From: Deltaproteobacteria bacterium RIFCSPHIGHO2_02_FULL_40_28
GTDB taxonomy: Bacteria > UBA10199 > 2-12-FULL-40-28
Assembly (NCBI GenBank): GCA_001798135.1
Contig: MGRJ01000031.1
Coordinates: forward strand, 62,001-126,000
Direction: 5' to 3'
Length of the DNA stretch: 64,000 nt
The notes beneath the pieces are model-generated. The model did not search any database, had not been told where the DNA came from, and was given only the letters and a program-made list of their open reading frames with translations. Positions 19,867 to 26,042 of the stretch are shown piece by piece; positions within the stretch are counted from its first letter, which is position 1, and every line of letters starts with the position of its first letter. Made by a program: the position numbers and the translations under genes.

Positions 19867-19895
19867 TGTATAAGGTTTTGAACTCGGTGTGTCAA
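19867..19895 (-). promoter_or_regulatory. Sigma-70 promoter of the tRNA-fMet gene
   Basis: On the minus strand: TTGACA (perfect -35), a 17-base spacer, then TATACA (-10, 5 of 6). The -10 box ends 11 bases before the mature tRNA 5' end at 19855, the expected spacing for transcription starting at the tRNA leader. Confidence 0.85.
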
Positions 19896-19913
19896 GAAGG
19901 GAGTCGGGGCTTT

Positions 19914-20171
19914 TTACAAGAGCCCTTTGGCAATGTATTGCTTCATCAAGGTTTGATAAGGAATATGGAGTTCGTTGGCTTGTTCTTTAAGCCTTAAAAG
20001 CAAGTAACTAGGCAAACGAATAGAAATAGCATGAGAAGTTGGTTTCAAGTTTGGAAAAGAAACCGAGCTAAAATCGGATGAACTAAAATATTCTGTTAAA
20101 TCAATTTGAGACCAATGCTTGAGTTCTTGTTTTTTACTTTTAAATTGGGGTAATTTAATTTTCTTCTTCAT
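19914..20171 (-). CDS. BrnA-type antitoxin (CopG/ribbon-helix-helix)
   Basis: The 85-aa product has a C-terminal ribbon-helix-helix segment (AISIRLPSYLLLRLKEQANELHIPYQTLMKQYIAKGL), matching BrnA/CopG antitoxins that bind the operon promoter and neutralise BrnT. Its start overlaps the end of the upstream toxin gene by 17 bases, typical of brnTA operons. A second, diverged brnTA pair lies at 25437-25956. Confidence 0.8.
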   Translation of the reverse strand: MKKKIKLPQFKSKKQELKHWSQIDLTEYFSSSDFSSVSFPNLKPTSHAISIRLPSYLLLRLKEQANELHIPYQTLMKQYIAKGLL

Positions 20172-20451
20172 AAAGACAAACCTCCTTTTTATTCAAATCA
20201 CGTGCTGAAATCACACGTATTTTTGGGCCACTGATCGTAAAAACAATGAAAAGCCTTCTTTCCTTTTTTGTTTTACCAAGAAGCAAACATCGCTCTTCTT
20301 GGCCAGAATGGATGACATCATTTAAAATCTTTTTTTTGTGATCAAAAAAAACTTCCTCACATTCCTCATTGGTTACCTTATGCTTCAGGGTATTTTTTTC
20401 TTTATTCCCTTGATCCCATTCAAAAATGAGTGGTTCTTTAAGAACAATCAT
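20155..20451 (-). CDS. BrnT-type toxin (RelE-fold ribonuclease)
   Basis: The 98-aa product shows the BrnT pattern: FEWDQGNKEKNTLKHKVTNEECEEVFFD at the N-terminus and a C-terminal IRVISARDLNKKE. BrnT toxins are RelE-fold mRNA-cleaving enzymes. The gene is upstream of and overlaps the antitoxin gene, the usual brnT-brnA order. It lies about 300 bases from the tRNA-fMet intron, in a small cluster of addiction modules. Confidence 0.8.
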   Translation of the reverse strand: MIVLKEPLIFEWDQGNKEKNTLKHKVTNEECEEVFFDHKKKILNDVIHSGQEERCLLLGKTKKERRLFIVFTISGPKIRVISARDLNKKEVCLYEEEN

Positions 20452-20501
20452 GTATATACTGTATTATACATATTTTTTAAGAATGGTCAATATTAATAAT
20501 T

Positions 20502-20792
20502 CTAGTTTTCTTTTTTAACCAAATAAAAAGTTTCACGATAGATATTCATTCGGGGACCAATAGCAATAATATCAAGAGTTTTATTACCCGATACCCGGTA
20601 GATAATTCTGAATTTTCCAACACGAAAACTCCATAAGCCTTCCAATTCTTCCTTCAACGCCTTACCAATTGTGGGGTTTTCAAGAATCATTTCCAATGCA
20701 GCTCTTATTTTTCTTTTAATATCAGGATGGAGTTTTTGGATTAAATTCCTTACTGCATGAGGAAGATTGAGTTTGTATTTGTTTAAAACCAC
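20502..20792 (-). CDS. RelE/ParE family toxin
   Basis: The 96-aa RelE/ParE-fold protein has the features LPHAVRNLIQKLHPDIKRKIRAAL and LWSFRVGKFRIIYRVSGNKTLDIIAIGPR. Arg and Tyr in the FRVGKFRIIYRV strand are the usual active-site or core residues. It lies 7 bases downstream of an antitoxin gene of the Phd/YefM family, so the pair forms a complete type II toxin-antitoxin module (antitoxin first). Confidence 0.8.
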   Translation of the reverse strand: MVLNKYKLNLPHAVRNLIQKLHPDIKRKIRAALEMILENPTIGKALKEELEGLWSFRVGKFRIIYRVSGNKTLDIIAIGPRMNIYRETFYLVKKEN

Positions 20793-20799
20793 TGAGGGA

Positions 20800-21063
20800 T
20801 TATTTTAAGAAAATTTCATCAAGAGTATACAGTTTTGATTTTTTCTTTTTAAGAGCTGCCAAACCCGCCTTGATTTCCTTCATCATGGAGACATCTGAAC
20901 GAATTTCCAGGGTTTCTTGCCAACTTTCGTATTCATCTGGATTAACAAGAACTGCAGCTGGCCTTCCATTTTTTGTGATAACAACAACATTATCGGTTTT
21001 TTTAACTGAATCAACTAAACCACTTAATTTCATTTTGGCTTCCGATAAAGATAATGTTTTCAT
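20800..21063 (-). CDS. Phd/YefM family antitoxin
   Basis: The 87-aa product begins MKTLSLSEAKMKLSGLVDSVKKTDNVVVITKNGRPAAVLVNPDEYE, the standard Phd/YefM DNA-binding fold. The C-terminal part is more variable and would wrap the toxin. It is the first gene of the two-gene module with the RelE/ParE toxin. Confidence 0.85.
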   Translation of the reverse strand: MKTLSLSEAKMKLSGLVDSVKKTDNVVVITKNGRPAAVLVNPDEYESWQETLEIRSDVSMMKEIKAGLAALKKKKSKLYTLDEIFLK

Positions 21064-21147
21064 AAAAAGACCTTAATTATGGTTGACTAGAATTATAGTC
21101 TACCTTTTCAACTGTGTCAATCTATGAAAGGAATCGGAATAATTAAG

Positions 21148-21798
21148 TTAGTGATTGTAGAAATACTCCCACAGAACAAGAATTTTTTTGACGCCACGCG
21201 TTATGGCCTTAGAGGAATAAGTAGCTCCTGTGACATTGGTGATATCTCCGTCAAGTTTTAAGGGATCGTAGGTGGACTTTTTCTCAAACTGTTTCAGAAA
21301 GGGTTTTTCTTTAACTTCACTCCCATAAGATTCGCGATAGGCTAAAATTTCAACCATCAACACTTCCCCCTTGGGATTTAAAGTCACTAAGTACGTAATG
21401 GGTTCGGTTTTACCAAGCTCGTTATCAACCAAGGCATAACCTATAATTTTTTTACCCTGCTTAATAACCTGAAAGGGCCAATCTAGTTTTAAAATTTTAA
21501 TGCCTGCTTCTTTTGCTAGCCTTGCCTTGTCTTCGGGTTTGATGGATTTTTTTTCTGGGATTATTTCACCAACAGGAAATACCTGGCGAATGGCTTCGAG
21601 AGGTTTGAGGTAGATTTCTTCGGCATGCAAATTGAAAGATGAAAAAAAGAGGACCAAAACGATCAAAATAAAGCCCGAAGGAGATTTCTTTCGGGCTCTG
21701 CGGAACTTGCAGCCCCAAAGGCTCGTCAAACAGTCCTCAATCCCTCCAGAAACCTCCTTCGGGCTTTTACATGTTTGTCTCATTTTTTTCATCATCAA
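21148..21798 (-). CDS. Exported FMN-binding domain protein (RnfG/NqrC-like)
   Basis: The 216-aa frame has a hydrophobic export segment (FILIVLVLFFSSFNLHAEE, about residues 43-61) and then an FMN-binding domain. The attachment motif is VTGATYSSKAIT (about 191-202), where Thr is normally linked covalently to FMN by a phosphoester bond. YRESYGSEV precedes it, as in RnfG/NqrC-type domains. The first ~40 residues before the signal are encoded by repeat element B (21670-21767), so the original start has probably been overwritten. Translation may use the ATG at 21798, or a TTG just after the repeat. No Rnf genes are near. Confidence 0.65.
   Translation of the reverse strand: MMMKKMRQTCKSPKEVSGGIEDCLTSLWGCKFRRARKKSPSGFILIVLVLFFSSFNLHAEEIYLKPLEAIRQVFPVGEIIPEKKSIKPEDKARLAKEAGIKILKLDWPFQVIKQGKKIIGYALVDNELGKTEPITYLVTLNPKGEVLMVEILAYRESYGSEVKEKPFLKQFEKKSTYDPLKLDGDITNVTGATYSSKAITRGVKKILVLWEYFYNH
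21670..21767. repeat. Structured palindromic element B (same core as 9824-9919)
   Basis: This 98-bp element has a 19-bp outer stem (AAGCCCGAAGGAG... with ...CTCCTTCGGGCTT, one mismatch). Its core on the minus strand (GAGGACTGTTTGACGAGCC, then GGCTGCAAGTTCCGCAG) matches element A almost base for base. It overlaps the 5' end of the FMN-binding protein frame. Confidence 0.8.
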
Positions 21799-21859
21799 CT
21801 TTTATGCTGGGATAGGGACTTATTCAATAAAAAACGAATATTAGTATTTTCCTCTTGAA

Positions 21860-21885
21860 TATATTTTACTCATGAGTAAAATATA
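21860..21885. promoter_or_regulatory. Perfect 26-bp palindrome, operator-like, before the DUF4143 ATPase gene
   Basis: The halves TATATTTTACTCA and TGAGTAAAATATA are exact reverse complements. The site ends three bases before the ATG at 21889, over the expected ribosome-binding region, and could be a repressor operator or an RNA hairpin blocking translation. No Shine-Dalgarno is otherwise visible. Confidence 0.6.
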
Positions 21886-21888
21886 CAT

Positions 21889-23031
21889 ATGGGTAAAATA
21901 ATCAGATATCTTTCTAAGCCGGTTACCAGGGATTTACGCAAAAAAATGGTTTTCATTTCAGGGCCCAGGCAAGTGGGTAAAACCACATTTGCCCTTTCCT
22001 TTCTTAAGGGGACACAAGCCGGGCATCTGGCTTATCTTAGTTGGGATAATGTCCATGATCGGGACAAAATTAAAACAGCTGAACTTCCTAGCAAACAACC
22101 TGTTGTTATTTTTGATGAGGTTCATAAATTTGCCCGCTGGCGTAGCCTTGTTAAGGGACTTTATGATAAATACCATAACTCAACTCGATTTATTGTTACT
22201 GGCTCGGCCAGACTTGATTACTTTAGTAAAGGGGGTGATTCCCTTTTTGGACGATATTATCATTATCGACTCCACCCCTTTTCCCTTGCAGAAATTTCAA
22301 AAAATCCAACTCTTGATCATGCCTTTCATTTACTCCAGTTTGGAGGCTTCCCTGAGCCCTATCTTTCTGCTTCTGAAATTACTCTCAAAAGGTGGCAAAA
22401 GGAGAGAAAACAAAAAATCATCTATGATGACTTGCGAGATCTTACGTTGGTTAAAGAAACCTCTCTTCTCGATCTTTTGGTTGATGCCTTGCCTGCAAGA
22501 ATTGGATCGCCATTATCGATCAAAAATTTAGCTGAAGATCTTCAAGTAAATCATAAAACCATGGAGCGATGGCTATCGATTTTAGAGCGTCTTTATATCA
22601 GTTTTCGTATTGCCCCTTTTGGATCTCCAAAAATCAGGGCTGTTAAAAAAGAACAAAAGCTTTATCTTTGGGACTGGTCAGCTTGTGAAAATGAAGGAGC
22701 ACGGTTTGAAAATATGGTTGCCTGCCAGCTTCTAAAATATTGCCATTTTCAAGAAGATGTTTTTGGTGATTCCATGGAACTGCGCTATTTACGAGATACC
22801 GATAAACGAGAAGTTGATTTTGTTGTTCTAAAAAATAAAAAAGCAGTTTTTGCTGTTGAATGCCGATTAAGCGATACAAACCTTAGCCCTCATATCCACT
22901 ATTTTTCTGCCCGAACAGATATTCCAAAATTTTATCAGGTTCATTTGAAAGAAAAAGATTTTGGAAATGAAACTACAATTGGACGCAGCCTTCCTTTAAC
23001 TCATTTTGTCAAAGAACTAGGATTACCATAG
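21889..23031 (+). CDS. AAA family ATPase with DUF4143 domain
   Basis: The 380-aa product has an N-terminal P-loop ATPase (Walker A GPRQVGKTTFA near residue 26; Walker B VVIFDEVHKF near 74; sensor FIVTGSARLDYF near 105). A winged-helix-like region (SIKNLAEDLQVNHKTMERWLSILERLYI, about 205-232) and a C-terminal DUF4143 nuclease-like domain (about 240-345, REVDFVVLKNKKAVFAVECR) follow. The D-x-x-V... E-C-R pattern recalls PD-(D/E)xK folds. These proteins are common in bacteria and archaea, often on mobile DNA, and their role is unknown. A 26-bp palindrome precedes the start codon. Confidence 0.8.
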   Translation: MGKIIRYLSKPVTRDLRKKMVFISGPRQVGKTTFALSFLKGTQAGHLAYLSWDNVHDRDKIKTAELPSKQPVVIFDEVHKFARWRSLVKGLYDKYHNSTRFIVTGSARLDYFSKGGDSLFGRYYHYRLHPFSLAEISKNPTLDHAFHLLQFGGFPEPYLSASEITLKRWQKERKQKIIYDDLRDLTLVKETSLLDLLVDALPARIGSPLSIKNLAEDLQVNHKTMERWLSILERLYISFRIAPFGSPKIRAVKKEQKLYLWDWSACENEGARFENMVACQLLKYCHFQEDVFGDSMELRYLRDTDKREVDFVVLKNKKAVFAVECRLSDTNLSPHIHYFSARTDIPKFYQVHLKEKDFGNETTIGRSLPLTHFVKELGLP

Positions 23032-23052
23032 ACCCACCCGCTTAGGTAAGAA

Positions 23053-23823
23053 CTAAAAGTAAACTCCAGCGAGTAATCTCACTTCAATAGCTTCATGTTC
23101 AACCAGATTTCTTCCACCATTTTTGATATCAACAATTTGTGGAAGTACCGTTAAAGTACCCCAACCTTTTCCTTTTTCGTAATGAAGATTAGGCCCAATA
23201 AAAAGCACAGAATGTTCATAATCTTCATACTCTACAAATTCGCTATGAACACGACCTTCAATTCCAACAGACCAGTTGGGACTAAGCTTGTAAGCCAAAC
23301 CCAGGGTTTGTTCCAATGCAAGTTCGGTAATCGTACCGCTTGTTTCAAACTCCCATTCGTGTTCAGCAATGAGGTTTAAAGCCAAAATCCATTTATCTCC
23401 AAAATTATGTTGGAGAATAATTTTTTCTTCAGCTTCAAATTCTTCACCCTGATAACCAAGTTCCCCATAAAGAAGAAGCCCAATGGGATGTAAATTAGGG
23501 CTAGAAACCATGTACTTCCATTCGGAAGAAAGTCCCCTAAACTTAAAACTCTGAGCACCCGCGTTACGGGTTTCCCGAAAGTTAAGGTAAACGGCCGTTG
23601 TAAGCCTATCAGTAAGACCGGTTTCAATTTCCTCACGAAGGTCAAAGGCATAAAAATTACCCCCGGCTCGATGTCCTCTAAAGGTTAGCCACTGTTCAAA
23701 TTCCCATTTTCCTTTTTCTAAAACTCCATCGGCCTCGTAGCTATAACCAAAATGCCTGGAATCGGCTAAAACCGTTTGTGGTAAAACAACCAAGGCCAAT
23801 AAGACAATCCATATAAACTTCAT
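23053..23823 (-). CDS. Predicted outer-membrane beta-barrel protein
   Basis: The 256-aa product has a signal peptide (MKFIWIVLLALVVLPQTVLADS) and a mature region of alternating strands rich in aromatic residues (KWEFEQWLTFRGH, ETGLTDRLTTAVYLNFRET, LLLYGELGYQGEEF). It ends in VRLLAGVYF, the aromatic C-terminal signature of BAM substrates. It resembles conserved proteobacterial barrel proteins of unknown function. An ATG at 23838 would add five residues. The AGGA placed upstream fits the ATG at 23823 better. Confidence 0.65.
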   Translation of the reverse strand: MKFIWIVLLALVVLPQTVLADSRHFGYSYEADGVLEKGKWEFEQWLTFRGHRAGGNFYAFDLREEIETGLTDRLTTAVYLNFRETRNAGAQSFKFRGLSSEWKYMVSSPNLHPIGLLLYGELGYQGEEFEAEEKIILQHNFGDKWILALNLIAEHEWEFETSGTITELALEQTLGLAYKLSPNWSVGIEGRVHSEFVEYEDYEHSVLFIGPNLHYEKGKGWGTLTVLPQIVDIKNGGRNLVEHEAIEVRLLAGVYF

Positions 23824-23863
23824 TATTTTAATCCTCATTTCTAGTTAAATTATTATCCATCTA

Positions 23864-23965
23864 CTCCGTCATCCCTGCGAAAGCAGGGATCCATCTTAAC
23901 TCCCCCTCCCCCCTCTTAACATTAAGAGGGGGTGTAGGATGGTTTCCCGCCTACGCGGGAATGAC
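23864..23965. repeat. Repeat block: GGATCC-type palindromes flanking a CCCTCCCC unit
   Basis: GTCATCCCTGCGAAAGCAGGGATCC (23868-23893), a CCCCCTCCCCCCTCTTAACATTAAGAGGGGG unit (23899-23931) and CCCGCCTACGCGGGAATGAC (23944-23963) lie back to back. The rest of 23839-24062 is AT-rich, with no gene seen. Confidence 0.75.
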
Positions 23966-24062
23966 ATAAAATTATTGAAATTGAAAATCATTTTCAAAAT
24001 CATTTATGAAGTACGTTTTAGGGGATGGGGTAAAAATAGTCAAGGATAAATTAACCCCCGGG

Positions 24063-24098
24063 AAAAATAAAAAGGGCCGCCATTTCTGGCGACCCTTT
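24063..24098 (-). terminator. Terminator at the end of the fatty-acid-synthase cluster
   Basis: On the minus strand AAAGGGTCGCCA pairs with TGGCGGCCCTTT across a GAAA loop (one mismatch) and is followed by TTATTTTT. It lies about 65 bases after the last minus-strand gene. Two further small hairpins (CTCTACCA/TGGTAGAG and GTCGGCTCGG/AAGCCGAAC, about 24100-24152) sit between it and the stop codon. Confidence 0.75.
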
Positions 24099-24164
24099 AC
24101 TCTACCACCCCAATGGTAGAGAGTTCGGCTTACTACCCTCCGAGCCGACTTAGTTTTGGAAAAC

Positions 24165-25337
24165 TTATGCCTCGGGTTCTACTGTCCCTTCTCCTACAAT
24201 CTCATCATAATTCCACGCTAAATAACCCACGGAACCAATTAAAAAAACAGCCCCTACAATATCACCAAAGGGCAAAACTGGACTATCAGCCATGGCCATT
24301 CCACCTGATACAAGAGCTCTTCCTGCTAACCATCTCAGTGCCACTGCTGTACCAGTTACAGCTACTATTGGTACTGCATTGTCTGCAACTACTTCGGACG
24401 TTGTTGTTAAAACTTGTCTGGCTGTTTCGACGGCCGTTGTAATTGGCACAACAAGATTAACTGGTTCAAACTTAACTACATTGGGAGCGGATGGGCCACC
24501 ACTAGGACCATTACCCACACGATTACCACCAGGCGCAACTGGAGGAGCACCAGGAGGAGGTCTTGGTCCACCACGAAATAAATGTTTTATTCTTTCTGAA
24601 ATGGCTGGATAAATATCAACAAAAACTGCTGCAGCAGCAAAGATTGCAAGAGTTGCTAATGCATACTCTTTTGCTGTATCACTAAACACTTTGGATTCAA
24701 CCACCCCTAAAGCCTCATCAATTTTTTCGATATCTCCCTTGGGAATGGCATTCACTCTTCCTTTTAAATTAACATCATCACTTCCTTCATTTCCAAAATC
24801 TTTATGAATGCGTTTAATTTCATCAATGATGGCACGAAATTCTTCTACATCTTCGGGTTTGGTAAAATCAAAGGGGGTTTGAAGATCCATCACGCCTGTA
24901 GGATTTACTGTTACTCCATTTTCGAGAGGGAGACTCCACTGATTATCATAGGCATAACGTTCCCCTGGTTCTACACTCACAGCAGCCCTTGCTACTCTTT
25001 CACTCATGGGCCAAACTTGATTGGGGCGAACAGATGTTGCAGCGGGATCTTGTTCAGAACTTGTTAAATCTGTAAAAATAGAACGACGAATCACAGCAGG
25101 ACCGGTTTCACTTAAACGACAAGCCTGATCTGTGGGTTGAATATATCCACCTATTCTTAATTGACCGTCGGAAGGCGCATTAACGTTAAAAACTTCGGGT
25201 AAAAATTCGGGATTAATGTCTGTTCTAGAAGCAAGGCCTCGTTCAGTTAAAAAATAAAGAGTGTCGTCTTTTCCCCAGGTTTTATCGAGAGATTCGGGTG
25301 TGATTCCGATAGTTGCACAAAGTGATAATTCAGCCAT
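24165..25337 (-). CDS. Membrane protein of the FAS cluster, unknown function
   Basis: I do not recognise this 390-aa protein. Its first ~215 residues are soluble and acidic (e.g. TPESLDKTWGKDDTLYFLTERGL). A hydrophobic segment follows (about 215-240, ALATLAIFAAAAVFVDIY), then a Pro/Gly-rich linker (GGPRPPPGAPPVAPGG...). Two more hydrophobic segments come after (about 320-345 and 358-380, DIVGAVFLIGSVGYLAWNY). It may be an inner-membrane anchor or partner of the megasynthase. It is the last gene of the minus-strand run, has a strong GAGGAAGG ribosome site, and lies 49 bases below a candidate FliA-like promoter. Confidence 0.55.
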   Translation of the reverse strand: MAELSLCATIGITPESLDKTWGKDDTLYFLTERGLASRTDINPEFLPEVFNVNAPSDGQLRIGGYIQPTDQACRLSETGPAVIRRSIFTDLTSSEQDPAATSVRPNQVWPMSERVARAAVSVEPGERYAYDNQWSLPLENGVTVNPTGVMDLQTPFDFTKPEDVEEFRAIIDEIKRIHKDFGNEGSDDVNLKGRVNAIPKGDIEKIDEALGVVESKVFSDTAKEYALATLAIFAAAAVFVDIYPAISERIKHLFRGGPRPPPGAPPVAPGGNRVGNGPSGGPSAPNVVKFEPVNLVVPITTAVETARQVLTTTSEVVADNAVPIVAVTGTAVALRWLAGRALVSGGMAMADSPVLPFGDIVGAVFLIGSVGYLAWNYDEIVGEGTVEPEA

Positions 25338-25385
25338 TGTTACCTTCCTCGGGTTTTTTTCTGTACTTTCGCCCCTCTTAGGAAG

Positions 25386-25412
25386 TTATCGGCAGAAAAA
25401 AAGAAAAGTTGT
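25386..25412 (-). promoter_or_regulatory. FliA (sigma-28)-like promoter of the membrane protein gene
   Basis: On the minus strand: ACAACTTT, 11 bases (TCTTTTTTTCT), then GCCGATAA. The -10-like box equals the classical sigma-28 consensus (GCCGATAA) at the standard spacing, and the -35-like box matches TAAAGTTT at five of eight positions. The same ~35-base sequence recurs at 29911-29937, and in decayed form at 26004-26036. Confidence 0.45.
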
Positions 25413-25436
25413 GGGAAAATAAAAAGAGATGAACTT

Positions 25437-25712
25437 TTAACGATCTAAAAACCGACCCAGAGCCAGCTTAATTAAGGCCTGATAGGGCACATCTTGTTGG
25501 CTCGCCTTGGCTTTAATTTGATTTAAAAGCCTTGTTGGCAAACGAATAGAAACCACTTGAGTAGGAGGAATTGGGGGAAGCATAAAACCAAGATCATCTA
25601 GTTTCTTTTTTTGAGAAAGGTTGATCCATGCCGTTGTATCATGGCTGTCATAATCGGTAATTTCTTTTTTTCTAGCTCTTTTCATAAACTCTTCTTTCTT
25701 TTTTTGACGCAT
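25437..25712 (-). CDS. BrnA-type antitoxin (second copy)
   Basis: The 91-aa product has a C-terminal ribbon-helix-helix (VVSIRLPTRLLNQIKAKASQQDVPYQALIKLALGRFL), the BrnA/CopG pattern, and a basic N-terminus. It overlaps the toxin gene upstream. The pair lies inside the fatty-acid-synthase cluster, flanked by two copies of the promoter-like sequence, and is probably a later insertion. Confidence 0.8.
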   Translation of the reverse strand: MRQKKKEEFMKRARKKEITDYDSHDTTAWINLSQKKKLDDLGFMLPPIPPTQVVSIRLPTRLLNQIKAKASQQDVPYQALIKLALGRFLDR

Positions 25713-25956
25713 TGCGTGCTGTAATCACTCTTATTTTTCCAGAACGTACCGTAAAACCAACCATCAAAATCCTTCCTTCCATACTCTTAGCGTACATAAT
25801 AAACCTTTTTTCGGAAGGAGTAGAATGCATTTGATCATCAAAAATCATTAAATGGGAATCATAAAAACAACTTTCTGCCTCCAAAATTGAAACCCCATGC
25901 TTGGCTTCATTTTTTTGGATATTCCACTGATCCCAATCAAACTTAATTATACGCAT
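25672..25956 (-). CDS. BrnT-type toxin (second copy)
   Basis: The 94-aa product begins MRIIKFDWDQWNIQKNEAKHGVSILEAESCFYD and ends with IRVITARNASKKERRVYEKS, the BrnT pattern of a RelE-fold ribonuclease toxin. It precedes and overlaps the antitoxin gene. It is clearly related to, but diverged from, the copy at 20155-20451. Confidence 0.8.
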   Translation of the reverse strand: MRIIKFDWDQWNIQKNEAKHGVSILEAESCFYDSHLMIFDDQMHSTPSEKRFIMYAKSMEGRILMVGFTVRSGKIRVITARNASKKERRVYEKS

Positions 25957-26042
25957 AGATTAAAAAAATACAAGGCCTTTCTTGTAATGTCAAGCACTAC
26001 AAAGTTAGGAGGCAGAAAAAAATAAAAGTTGTGGGAAAATAT

